Source of the DNA: Prevotellaceae bacterium
Lineage (GTDB): Bacteria > Bacteroidota > Bacteroidia > Bacteroidales > Bacteroidaceae
NCBI GenBank assembly: GCA_015256945.1
Contig: JABZLB010000002.1
Span: 62,001 to 126,000 of the forward strand
DNA: 64,000 nt
Direction of reading: 5' to 3'
Part shown: positions 48,101 through 55,546 of the stretch, piece by piece
How the letters are laid out: every line of letters starts with the position of its first letter
Numbering within the stretch: position 1 is the stretch's first letter
Notes under the pieces: generated by a model
Seen by the model: only the letters and a program-made list of their open reading frames with translations
The model's database searches: none
What the model was told of the DNA's origin: nothing
Program-made: the position numbers and the translations under genes

Positions 48101-48320
48101 CCTTAAGCTCCGCGATGTAACGCTGTCTTACAAGCTCCCTAAGTTTGCAGGGGTCGACCTTTCTGTTTATGCTTTCGCACGAAACTTATTGCTTTGGGCA
48201 AAGATGCCTACCTTTGACCCCGAAAGTTCTCAGGGAAACGGTAACATGGGAGGCTATTTTGAACGCTTCTCCGTGCCTAACACATCGAGCTTTGGCGGTG
48301 GTTTCAAGCTTAGTTTCTAA
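45153..48320 (+). CDS. SusC/RagA-family TonB-dependent transporter (second pair)
   Basis: A 1055-residue outer-membrane beta-barrel. The signal peptide ends SIGVALAQ (an alternative in-frame start is the Met four codons in). A carboxypeptidase-D-like domain (GTVTSSEDGGPVVGASVMVDG) and a TonB-box-like KEVVVTAMGITRDKKALGY follow. The plug has LYVIDGMPVVS and NVLEGQAASALYGIRASNGVI, then the barrel to a terminal Phe. The TAMGITRDKKALGYS segment marks a SusC subgroup different from the first pair. It is followed by a SusD-like gene but by no glycoside hydrolase, so the cargo could be a peptide, glycan or other nutrient. Confidence 0.95.
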   Translation: MREFMRRRLVALSAGLFLSIGVALAQSSVKGTVTSSEDGGPVVGASVMVDGTKTGTVTDVDGHFELNVPAGSKLVITYLGMKKKTVTAGANMKVALDADDRELKEVVVTAMGITRDKKALGYSAQNLKASDLNVAGTSSLASALQGKLTGVSIRQSSGAPGASAQITIRGARSFDGNNTPLYVIDGMPVVSTPDFKTLDSVTGADYASRSIDINPDDIESVNVLEGQAASALYGIRASNGVILITTKRGAKGTEKPVITFSTDLSGQTLSRKFEHQTVYAQGNSFDEYNPSSSMTWGPKITELPNDAKYGGNVANKYTNNGANLHQGQYYNTKYAAAGLDGWTTPQLYDNVGDFFKTGFTQNSTFGIAQTKKDVSYAFSLSDTYQKGIIPSTGMTRTGGRGAVDWKVNDQWKTGFSANYSATKITSAPGANSGIVNVVYSAPAEYNLKGTPYNVPGDPTSQICFRSVAYFNNPYWWADNDEFYQHTNRVFGNAYAEYSPKLAWGEQYHLVFREQAGIDAYTTNNRTVAEVGSAYNKTGEVRNRGVQRNVFNNLLTANFTAKWNDVDFGFLLGNEFNHENARKWDYDGVGLSFYGQPTIGNTTTMATHEEYREQERTVGTFGQLSLSWKNMLYLTATGRNDVVSMMPSKNRSFFYPSVSLSWIFTELPQLKDNKTLSYGKLRLSYAQVGQAGKFYNNYMYVPEYGSGMYTYKPISYPLGSAKAYTPYYVKYDPNLKPQNTKNWEAGIDLNFFENRVRFQYTYSYQDVKDQIFDVPTAGSTGYQYLRTNAGQMTTSSHEFSLQATVLQHRDYNVELGVNFTKVHNFVKELAPGVESIMLGGFVQPQIRAQAGYTYPNIYGLAFKRADNGELLLNNGLPQATGDSENLGECSPNFNMGFNLSASYKKLTLSATLDWQNGGKMYNGTLLTMNYFGATNESLPYHEGTMVAKGIDQATGLENTVQVSKQKYYQAYTNVTEAGIYDTGYLKLRDVTLSYKLPKFAGVDLSVYAFARNLLLWAKMPTFDPESSQGNGNMGGYFERFSVPNTSSFGGGFKLSF

Positions 48321-48360
48321 GGGAAACGTTAATCAATTTATTCATTAAAGGAAAACGATT

Positions 48361-49905
48361 ATGAAAATAAAATATGTTTTAGGCTTAGCCATGTCATCCC
48401 TGTTATTCCTGTCTTCGTGTTCGGATAGCATGATGGATAAGATCAATACTGACGAGCAGCACCCTTCATTGCCGGCTGTTGACGGCAAGTTTCAGATTAC
48501 AGACGGCGAGGTTGCCACGGTTTACAGTGTGCTTTGTGGAAACTATGCGTGGTATGTTTCATCGTTCACCGAGCAGGAATTCGGTACAAACAACAACCAG
48601 TTAAAGGATGTAGAGGCGCGTCTTCTGTCAGAAATTGCGGCCAGTTCTTCTTTTGCTAACGAGTGGAACGCCGCATATCTAAATCTCTATAATATTGTAT
48701 CGTTGCGCAAAAAGTGCGAAAGCGGTGTCAATAAAGGCCAGTACGACCTGATGGGTATGGCCCAGACGCTCGAAGCTTTAAACTGGGGCGTGCTTACCGA
48801 CTTGCATGGAGATGTGCCCATGTCAGAGTGTTTCTCAGATGTTTCTGCTCCAAAGATTGATACTCAAAAGGCTATTTACGACTCCATTTTTGCTAAATTG
48901 GACGCCGCTCAGGCCAATTTCGTCCGTGGAGCCAGTATGAAAAACGGAGTTTCGCAGGACGTAATCTTCAAAGGCGACTTGCAGCAATGGTCAGGCCTTG
49001 CGCACGCATTGAAGGCCCGTTATCTGCTTCACACTTATGGAGTAAACAAGACTGATGCCCTGCTTCGGCAGGTTTTGAGTGAGACCGACGCCGCCCTTGC
49101 AGCAGGATTTAAGGGTGCAAACCTCAACGTTTTTGACACAGGGTCGCAGAATAATTCCTGGTACGCCTACTGGTTCAGCCGTGAATACATCGGTTCTTCG
49201 ACGACAGTTGACAACCTTTTAAAGGCTCGCAACGACCCTCGTGAGCCTATTTACAACTACGCTTGCTACAAAGACGTGACAGGTGCCGACACAGTTGCAA
49301 CGCCTGGTGACGCTAAACTGGCTGCCGAACAGGAGGGAGTGAACGTTCCTGCTTTCTATCTGAACCCTGCTGCATACGAGCATTTGTTCAGCAAATCAGA
49401 GCTTTACTTCATCCGTGCCGAAGCAAAGGCCCGGCTTAATGAGAATGCAAAGCCTGACTTTGAGGCGGCAGTTACGGCCGCTATGGACGATTGGCAGGCT
49501 ACCGGAGGCAAGTTTACCGATGTTGTATTTGGCTTAGGTACCATCAATCCTGCCAATATCACGGCAACTGATGTACAGAATTATCTCAACAATATCAATG
49601 CGCTTTATCTGGCAAATCCATTGAAAGAGATTCTTGTTCAGAAATATATTGCACAGACTCGCGATGAGCAGCTTGAGACTTATAACGATATGCGCCGTTG
49701 TAAATTTGTTGACGGAAGCTATCCTGTAACCATGGTTAATCCCAATAATAACAATGCAGTGGGTAACAGATGGCCGCTGCGTCTGCCCTATGGCAACAGC
49801 GATGTTATTTCAAACCCCAATGTAAAGAAGGCCTTTGGCACGGGTAACGATGCCGGAATGTACATCTTTACGAAGCCTGTATGGTGGGCTGGCGGACAGC
49901 AATAA
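48361..49905 (+). CDS. SusD-like lipoprotein (SusD-like_2 type)
   Basis: A 514-residue lipoprotein (signal ending LSSCSDSM) partnering the upstream SusC. NWGVLTDLHGDVPMSE, YDSIFAKLDAA, the FSKSELYFIRAEAKARL segment and IAQTRDEQLETYNDMRRC are features of the SusD-like_2 group, whose members are often found without carbohydrate enzymes. TPR-like helices occupy the N-terminal half. It begins 41 nt after susC and is followed by a perfect terminator. Confidence 0.92.
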   Translation: MKIKYVLGLAMSSLLFLSSCSDSMMDKINTDEQHPSLPAVDGKFQITDGEVATVYSVLCGNYAWYVSSFTEQEFGTNNNQLKDVEARLLSEIAASSSFANEWNAAYLNLYNIVSLRKKCESGVNKGQYDLMGMAQTLEALNWGVLTDLHGDVPMSECFSDVSAPKIDTQKAIYDSIFAKLDAAQANFVRGASMKNGVSQDVIFKGDLQQWSGLAHALKARYLLHTYGVNKTDALLRQVLSETDAALAAGFKGANLNVFDTGSQNNSWYAYWFSREYIGSSTTVDNLLKARNDPREPIYNYACYKDVTGADTVATPGDAKLAAEQEGVNVPAFYLNPAAYEHLFSKSELYFIRAEAKARLNENAKPDFEAAVTAAMDDWQATGGKFTDVVFGLGTINPANITATDVQNYLNNINALYLANPLKEILVQKYIAQTRDEQLETYNDMRRCKFVDGSYPVTMVNPNNNNAVGNRWPLRLPYGNSDVISNPNVKKAFGTGNDAGMYIFTKPVWWAGGQQ

Positions 49906-49921
49906 GCATATTATATAAAAC

Positions 49922-49958
49922 AAAATCGGCTGACGGTGAATACGTCAGCCGATTTTTT
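49922..49958 (+). terminator. Intrinsic terminator of the second SusC/D operon
   Basis: AAAATCGGCTGACG and its perfect 14-bp complement surround a 7-nt loop and lead into a T-run. Confidence 0.93.
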
Positions 49959-50000
49959 ATTTGTGTTGATGATGGCCGGATGAGTGTCTTGTAACACGAT

Positions 50001-50306
50001 CTATATTTGTTCGTGACATTTTTTTAAACTGAATATGAGCCACGCGCAGCCTGCTATACGTGCAATGATGGACATATTTGCAGGTAAGGCGGTGAACAAA
50101 AAGGCAAATTGGGTGTTTATCAACAATACGGTCTGCCCGAGAGTAAGTTCTTTTTCACATACCTTTGAATAATATTTTCGCAGCCATTCAACCGGTATCT
50201 TCACACCTTCTAAGGCTTTGCATATCATATTAAAAGTGCTTTTTACCGAACGTTGTACACTGTTCACCCGCTGATTATCAGCTGTAAGTATCATTTCCTT
50301 CTCCAT
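50001..50306 (-). CDS. Small membrane protein of unknown function (101 aa)
   Basis: A soluble N-terminal half (residues 1-60) carries VKSTFNMICKALEGVKIPVEWLRKYYSKVCEKEL. Two hydrophobic segments follow, near 58-76 (TVLLINTQFAFLFTALPA) and 80-94 (IIARIAGCAWLIFSL), and the protein ends in a basic tail (KKCHEQI). No known domain was recognised. Support for a real gene comes from ordinary amino-acid use, an isolated intergenic position and a TACCTTTG box 34 nt before the ATG. Confidence 0.65.
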   Translation of the reverse strand: MEKEMILTADNQRVNSVQRSVKSTFNMICKALEGVKIPVEWLRKYYSKVCEKELTLGQTVLLINTQFAFLFTALPANMSIIARIAGCAWLIFSLKKCHEQI

Positions 50307-50339
50307 TTTTTATTTACATTATATTGTTATTTTCTGCTG

Positions 50340-50347
50340 CAAAGGTA
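50340..50347 (-). promoter_or_regulatory. -7 promoter box of the 101-aa protein gene
   Basis: On the minus strand TACCTTTG matches TAnnTTTG, 34 nt before the ATG. No TTG lies 19-21 bp upstream. Confidence 0.5.
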
Positions 50348-50413
50348 GCTATTGATAGTGAAGTGTTATTTCACTGCACAATATTTCAACGTTAAAAACG
50401 TTAAGAATAAAAC

Positions 50414-50725
50414 AGGAGTTATGGAGTTAATGGGAGTTAGGAGGAGTTAAGACAATACTAAAGGGTCTGGAGTTATTCTTCAGGAGTTAAGCAGTTATGG
50501 AGTTAGGAGGAGTTAAGATAAATGTCAAAGCATGGTTTGAACATTGATTTCGTGCTGAAACAATGTAGATATTGAAGCTGTCTTATTTCGATTTTAGTGT
50601 AGAATAATCTAAATATTGTTTATACCTGACGTTATACTCTTACCAACCATACATTTGTCTTAACTCCTCCTAACTCCATAACTCCTTAACTCCCAGAATG
50701 TAACTCCTTAACTCCTGAAGAATAA
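50414..50725. repeat. GGAGTTA heptamer array forming a long inverted repeat
   Basis: The left block (50414-50525) is built from GGAGTTA units, the right block (50651-50725) from their complement TAACTCC. From 50473 to 50525 the left arm matches the complement of the right arm with two mismatches. The right arm carries an extra 22-bp piece. The loop of about 125 bp is unrelated AT-rich sequence. The right arm ends 22 bp before rnhB and includes a TACATTTG box at 50650-50657 that could be its promoter. Confidence 0.82.
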
Positions 50726-50747
50726 TATCAGAACAAAATAGCAAGTT

Positions 50748-51395
50748 ATGTTAGAACCTCATTATTATAACGACCTGATAGAAGCCGGTTGTGACGAAGC
50801 CGGAAGGGGCTGTTTGGCCGGCAGTGTCTATGCCGCCGCTGTTATTTTACCGCGTAATTATAACAACCCTGCACTGAACGATTCGAAAAAACTAACCCTG
50901 AAGGCACGGTATACCTTGCGTAAACAGATACAGCATGACGCTGTTTCATGGGCCATTGGTGTGGTAACGCCCGAAGAAATTGACCGTATCAATATTCTCC
51001 ATGCAAGCTTTCTGGCTATGCACCGCGCCATAGCACAGCTTTCGGTACAGCCCGAAGCATTGATTATCGACGGCAACAGGTTCGATCCTTACTATCCTGA
51101 TCAGGCCTCTTCGCCCAATGATGATACGGCAAAAACACCATTACCATACACCTGTATTGTTAAAGGCGATGGCAAATACCAGGCTATTGCTGCGGCCAGC
51201 ATATTGGCAAAGACCTGTCGTGACGATTATATGGATGAGCTCGACCGCCAGTATCCCGCTTACAACTGGAAACAAAACAAAGGTTATCCTACACCCAAAC
51301 ATCGTGCGGCTATTGCACAATTTGGTATTACTCCTTATCACAGGCGCTCGTATAACTTGCTTGGAGCGCGCCAGCTCGAGATTAAATTCGAGTAA
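50748..51395 (+). CDS. rnhB: Ribonuclease HII
   Basis: A 215-residue endonuclease that cuts RNA in RNA-DNA hybrids and starts removal of single ribonucleotides from DNA. The active site begins with [12 protein letters not shown] (Asp16, Glu17). A further conserved Asp lies in LIIDGNRF, and a later one in [31 protein letters not shown] and [11 protein letters not shown] match the family signature. An inverted repeat made of heptamers lies directly upstream. The long frame from 51118 inside this gene belongs to the WYL gene downstream. Confidence 0.94.
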   Translation: MLEPHYYNDLIEAGCDEAGRGCLAGSVYAAAVILPRNYNNPALNDSKKLTLKARYTLRKQIQHDAVSWAIGVVTPEEIDRINILHASFLAMHRAIAQLSVQPEALIIDGNRFDPYYPDQASSPNDDTAKTPLPYTCIVKGDGKYQAIAAASILAKTCRDDYMDELDRQYPAYNWKQNKGYPTPKHRAAIAQFGITPYHRRSYNLLGARQLEIKFE

Positions 51396-51492
51396 CTCTG
51401 AGACATCGTTACAGGCCGTAAACTTGCTGAATATACCCCGAAACAAGTACTTTTTTCATGACAACCCATCCATTAGTATACCATTTTCTGAT

Positions 51493-52437
51493 ATGACCGA
51501 TAAAACCTTTCAACCATCCGATACCGCCGTAGGGCGCTTGTTAGACCTCGTTTCAACCATGGCCGACGACAGTCATACGGCTGCCGAGCTGGCCGAAGTT
51601 CTGGGAACATCCAAGCGTAACCTTTATTATGTTATCAAACAGTTGGAAAAATACGGCTTTGTGATTCATCATTCGCATAACCGTTATTTGCTCGACCCCC
51701 ATTCACCTTTCTTTCAAGACATTGCCCGTACGGTAGACTTTACCCAGGAACAGGCTTTTTACATGCACTCATTGCTGGTTGATGCCGACAACAAAAACAA
51801 CCCGATTGCCGGTCTTTTGCGCCGTAAGCTCACACGTTACTATCATCTTAACGAGTTTTCGCCAACGTGGAAAGATCGTCTTTTTTACAATAACGTCCAG
51901 CGTCTTCAGTATGCCATCAGCCAGCGTTATGTGGTTATTCTGCATGGATACAGCTCGGGTCACAGCCAGACGGTGAAAGATCGTGTTGTAGAACCCTTCC
52001 TTTTTCTCGGCGAACGAGCCGATATTCGTGCCTACGAACTATCGTCGGGTATGAACAAAACCTTCAAAATAAGCCGTATTGAATCGGTAGAAGTACTGAA
52101 CGATCGCTGGACAAACGAGAGCAAGCACCGCCAGTTATTTACCGACATGTTTATGTTTAGCAGCGAAGAGCGCATCCCTATCAGTGTACGTTTAGACCTG
52201 CTGGCATACAGCCTCATGTGCGAAGAGTATCCCCATGCTGCCGAGTTGATAAAGCCTGATGGCAAAAATCGCTGGCTGCTTACAACCGAGGTGGCTAACT
52301 ATGTGGGTATAGGACGTTTTGTATTGGGGTTGTTTGACCATGTTGAGATTGTGCAGGGTGACGGACTCTGTAACTATTTAAACGAACGTTTGCATACCAT
52401 GAGTCACATGCGCGAACCTGAAATATTAGAACGGTAA
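51493..52437 (+). CDS. WYL-domain transcriptional regulator
   Basis: From ATG 51493 the product is 314 residues; the longer frame from 51118 would overlap rnhB and is rejected. An N-terminal winged HTH of the DeoR/HTH_11 type (LLDLVSTMADDSHTAAELAEVLGTSKRNLYYVIKQLEKYGF) is followed by a WYL region. That region contains LQYAISQRYVVILHGYSSGHSQTVKDRVVEPFLFLGERADIRAYELSSGMNKTFKISRIESVEVL, where the classical W-Y-L triad is altered. A C-terminal WCX-like part ends it. WYL proteins sense nucleotides or nucleic acids; the targets here are unknown. Confidence 0.9.
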   Translation: MTDKTFQPSDTAVGRLLDLVSTMADDSHTAAELAEVLGTSKRNLYYVIKQLEKYGFVIHHSHNRYLLDPHSPFFQDIARTVDFTQEQAFYMHSLLVDADNKNNPIAGLLRRKLTRYYHLNEFSPTWKDRLFYNNVQRLQYAISQRYVVILHGYSSGHSQTVKDRVVEPFLFLGERADIRAYELSSGMNKTFKISRIESVEVLNDRWTNESKHRQLFTDMFMFSSEERIPISVRLDLLAYSLMCEEYPHAAELIKPDGKNRWLLTTEVANYVGIGRFVLGLFDHVEIVQGDGLCNYLNERLHTMSHMREPEILER

Positions 52438-52540
52438 AAAGCTATTACAGTTGTTTTACGGCATAACAGTTGGTCTGTTATGCCGTTTTTTTACATTGAT
52501 GGCAGCTGAATGTTATGCCGTTTATGATGTAATGTTCACT

Positions 52541-52627
52541 GTTTGGCGGCCGTCAGCAGCGCTGCTGACGATCGTCAAACGCATTATACGACGGCCGCCG
52601 TACGTGCTGCTGACGGCCGTCGAACAA
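52541..52627. repeat. 22/23/22 palindromic element, copy 5
   Basis: Cores start at 52545, 52567, 52590 and 52612: GGCGGCCGTC, GACGATCGTC, GACGGCCGCC, GACGGCCGTC. Linkers are AGCAGCGCTGCT (a perfect palindrome), AAACGCATTATAC and GTACGTGCTGCT. The first two cores form an almost perfect 40-bp inverted repeat. The copy lies between the WYL gene and the promoter of the metallopeptidase gene; the rest of that spacer shows nothing else. Confidence 0.91.
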
Positions 52628-52713
52628 TACTCTTATGGTTGAAAACATCGTTGCATATGACCCTTCAGGAAGTATATAAACGCTTGAAAGGCAGAAAGGT
52701 TATGGCTTTTTTG

Positions 52714-52745
52714 TTTTGTCATATCGGTAGAAAAACGTAACTTTG
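52714..52745 (+). promoter_or_regulatory. Promoter of the M6-like peptidase gene
   Basis: TTTTG at 52714-52718 and TAACTTTG at 52738-52745 are separated by 19 bp, a close match to the full TTTG-N19-TAnnTTTG consensus. Confidence 0.75.
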
Positions 52746-52831
52746 CTGGTCACTATGCCAACAGTTTATGTTTTGAACGCACATTTCGTACGGTGTAGCA
52801 TGGAATGAAAGACAAAAATAAATAATTTGAT

Positions 52832-54556
52832 ATGAAGAAATTTCTCAGTACCCTGTTGTTGTCTATGGCAGTATACGTTGCAAATGCCATCCCTGCTTAC
52901 CCGGGTATTTGGCGAACCGTAAAACTGGCCGATGGCAGCGAGGTGAAGGTTATGCTCCGCGGTGATGAGCATGTTCACTTTTGGCAATCGGCAGATGGTA
53001 CGGCTTATGTGCCTGATGGTGAAAGCGGATTATTTAAGGCCGTGAGCATGAAAAGCCTTGAAAAGAAGGCTGTTGCCAGGCAAAAGCGCATGGCCCGTGC
53101 AGCTAATACAAAGGGACAAAGGTTCAGAGCACCGGGCGAAAACAAGAATCCGGCAATATTTCAGGGCAGCAAACGCGGGCTTATATTGTTGGTAGAGTTT
53201 TCGGATAAGCATTTTTCCATGCCCTCTCCTAAAAACTTTTATACCCACGTTGCCAATGACAAGGGGTATCGTGAAGGTCGTTTTCAGGGTAGTATACGCG
53301 ACTATTTCCATGCTCAGAGCGGTGGCCAGTTCGACCTTACGTTTGATATTGTTGGCCCTATTAAGCTGCCGCGCCCTTATCGTTACTATGGCATGAACAA
53401 TGATGACCATGCTGCTGACATGATCAGGACCGCGTGCTTGCAGGCAAAAGATTCAGTAGACTTCAGCACATACGACTGGGATAACGACGGCGAGGCCGAA
53501 GAAGTGTTCGTGCTTTACGCCGGTCACGGACAGGCTGATTCGCCTGTTGAAGACGACGATTTGATATGGCCGCACATGTCTAACCTTGCAAGTGCAGGCT
53601 ATCGTAATTTTAAATTAGACAACACTATTATTAATACGTACGCCTGTTCCAGCGAACTACGGTATACCAAACTGGGAGGAAGTGAAGTAGCCGGCATCGG
53701 AACCTTCTGTCATGAGTTTTCACATTGCATGGGCTTTCCTGACATGTATGATACCGCTTACAGCGGAAACTATGGCATGGGAAGCTGGGATTTGATGGAC
53801 AACGGGGCGTATAACGGCGACGGTTTCGTGCCTGCCGGCTATACAGGATATGAGAAAATGGTTTGCGGATGGACGAAACCTGTTGAGCTTACGGCCGATA
53901 CCACCATTACAGGCATGCAGTGTCTGGCCGACATGGGGCAAACCTATATCGTCTATAACGATGCCGACCGTAACGAATATTACATTCTTGATAACCGCCA
54001 GCTGAAAGGATTTGATGCCCAATTGCCCGGTCGCGGTATGATAATCAGCCATATCGACTACGATGCAACACTATGGAGGTATAATGCTGTCAATACAACG
54101 GTTGGAACTTATGCGTATGGAAACGACCACCAGCACGTTACAATATTCCATGCCAACGGCTATGATGAGTCGATGTCGCATAGCGGATTGGGGCGTTTGT
54201 TGATGCAGGACGAGGGAGGTGCTACCTATCCCTATATGAAAAACGATTCATTAACGGCTACTTCTACACCGGCCGCTATGTTGTATAACGAAAATAGCGA
54301 GGGTAAAAAGCTGATGAATTACAGCATCTTAAATATTAAACAGCAGGGCGATGGCAGCATGAGCTTTGTATTTCGTAAGTCGGCAAGGCAAAACATACAG
54401 CCGGTACCGCCCGTACCTGCTGATATAAAAGGTGTTGACATGACGCCTGCAAGGACACACCGTGTTTACAGTATCAGCGGTACGTTCCTGGGTACTGATA
54501 TTGAAAAAATGCCCCACGGTATTTATATTGTTGATGGCAAAAAAATTGTAAAATAA
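52832..54556 (+). CDS. M6-like secreted metallopeptidase
   Basis: A 574-residue exported protease. The signal peptide ends YVANAIP. An N-terminal propeptide-like region (about 25-110) contains VKVMLRGDEHVHFWQSADG. The catalytic domain of immune-inhibitor-A/M6 type has the zinc motif HEFSH at 294-298, followed by CMGFPDMYD, and a downstream GMGSWDLMDNG. The last 40 residues (RVYSISGTFLG..MPHGIYIVDGKKIVK) resemble the C-terminal domain that ends many exported Prevotella proteins and is taken as a type IX secretion signal; this is inference. Promoter and terminator are both clear. Confidence 0.88.
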   Translation: MKKFLSTLLLSMAVYVANAIPAYPGIWRTVKLADGSEVKVMLRGDEHVHFWQSADGTAYVPDGESGLFKAVSMKSLEKKAVARQKRMARAANTKGQRFRAPGENKNPAIFQGSKRGLILLVEFSDKHFSMPSPKNFYTHVANDKGYREGRFQGSIRDYFHAQSGGQFDLTFDIVGPIKLPRPYRYYGMNNDDHAADMIRTACLQAKDSVDFSTYDWDNDGEAEEVFVLYAGHGQADSPVEDDDLIWPHMSNLASAGYRNFKLDNTIINTYACSSELRYTKLGGSEVAGIGTFCHEFSHCMGFPDMYDTAYSGNYGMGSWDLMDNGAYNGDGFVPAGYTGYEKMVCGWTKPVELTADTTITGMQCLADMGQTYIVYNDADRNEYYILDNRQLKGFDAQLPGRGMIISHIDYDATLWRYNAVNTTVGTYAYGNDHQHVTIFHANGYDESMSHSGLGRLLMQDEGGATYPYMKNDSLTATSTPAAMLYNENSEGKKLMNYSILNIKQQGDGSMSFVFRKSARQNIQPVPPVPADIKGVDMTPARTHRVYSISGTFLGTDIEKMPHGIYIVDGKKIVK

Positions 54557-54560
54557 AAGA

Positions 54561-54587
54561 AAGAGGCCTTGAAGGGCCTCTTTTTCT
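54561..54587 (+). terminator. Intrinsic terminator of the M6-like peptidase gene
   Basis: AAGAGGCC and GGCCTCTT around a 6-nt loop, followed by a T-rich run. Confidence 0.88.
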
Positions 54588-54612
54588 TATTTGCTGATGA
54601 TAGGAACAACTC

Positions 54613-55419
54613 ATGAATTGCATACATATTACATCACTCGACGATGCCGGACTTGAACCTTACTGCCGTATGACCGAACCACAGCTTCGCAATAAGCTGC
54701 ACGTTGATTGCGGATTGTTTGTAGCAGAAAGCCCGAAGGTTATTGCCGTTGCGTTGCAGGCTGGATACGAACCCGTTTCACTGTTGTGTGAAGAGCGGCA
54801 TATTGCTGGCGATGCAGCAGCTATTATAGCCTCTTGTGGCGACATACCTGTTTATACAGGCAAACGCGAAGTGCTGGCCAAGCTGACGGGCTATACGCTC
54901 ACGCGCGGCGTATTGTGTGCCATGCGACGTAAGGTTTTACCTGCGGTTGAGGCTGTTTGTAAGGACGCTTCGCGTGTAGTAGTAATAGATGCCGTGACCG
55001 ATACGACCAACATTGGTGCTATTTTCAGATCCGCTGCCGCCCTGGGCATTGACGGTGTATTGCTTACACGTGATACGTGCGACCCGTTAAACCGCCGCGC
55101 CATCAGGGTATCGATGGGCTCGGTATTTCTTGTTCCATGGACGTGGATTGACAATCCCCTGGAGCTTTTGCACACCGAAGGGTTTAAAACGGTGGCCATG
55201 GCTTTAACCGACAAGTCGGTATCGCTTGACGATACTGTTTTAAAGGCCGAACCTCGCCTGGCTATTGTTATGGGAACAGAAGGTGACGGGCTGCCTCACG
55301 ACACCATAACAGCGTGCGATTATGTGGCCCGTATACCGATGAAACACGGCGTCGATTCGCTCAATGTGGCTTCGGCGGCAGCTGTTGCCTTTTGGGAACT
55401 GCGAAAGCCTGCACTGTAA
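54613..55419 (+). CDS. TrmH/SpoU-family RNA methyltransferase
   Basis: A 268-residue SPOUT enzyme that transfers methyl from SAM to a ribose 2'-OH of rRNA or tRNA. The N-terminal part (about 1-100) is a substrate-binding region. The trefoil-knot domain has motif 1 TDTTNIGAIFRSAAALG near 137-153, motif 2 LAIVMGTEGDGLP near 216-228 and motif 3 RIPMKHGVDSLNVASAAAV near 239-257, including the conserved Asn, Glu and Ser-Leu-Asn residues. The exact RNA target cannot be told from sequence. It lies between two monocistronic exported-enzyme genes. Confidence 0.92.
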   Translation: MNCIHITSLDDAGLEPYCRMTEPQLRNKLHVDCGLFVAESPKVIAVALQAGYEPVSLLCEERHIAGDAAAIIASCGDIPVYTGKREVLAKLTGYTLTRGVLCAMRRKVLPAVEAVCKDASRVVVIDAVTDTTNIGAIFRSAAALGIDGVLLTRDTCDPLNRRAIRVSMGSVFLVPWTWIDNPLELLHTEGFKTVAMALTDKSVSLDDTVLKAEPRLAIVMGTEGDGLPHDTITACDYVARIPMKHGVDSLNVASAAAVAFWELRKPAL

Positions 55420-55508
55420 AAATTAAACCAAAAGAAAACAAGGTATGATAAATGCTGTTTTTTACCTTTCTTAAACTCGTAGGAAAGCCGTCATTGAGCT
55501 TATACCAT

Positions 55509-55516
55509 TACCTTTG
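55509..55516 (+). promoter_or_regulatory. -7 promoter box of the SGNH hydrolase gene
   Basis: TACCTTTG matches TAnnTTTG, 30 nt before the ATG. The nearest TTG is only 12 bp upstream, so the -33 box is unsupported. Confidence 0.5.
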
Positions 55517-55546
55517 CAGCGAAATATAAATTCAGGATAACAACAG

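Noticed and set aside
50414..50725. Insertion sequence or group II intron
   Set aside because: There is an inverted repeat but no transposase or reverse-transcriptase frame, and the loop is too short.
51118..51492. N-terminal extension of the WYL regulator frame
   Set aside because: It runs through rnhB in another frame and contains no domain; the WYL protein starts naturally at 51493.
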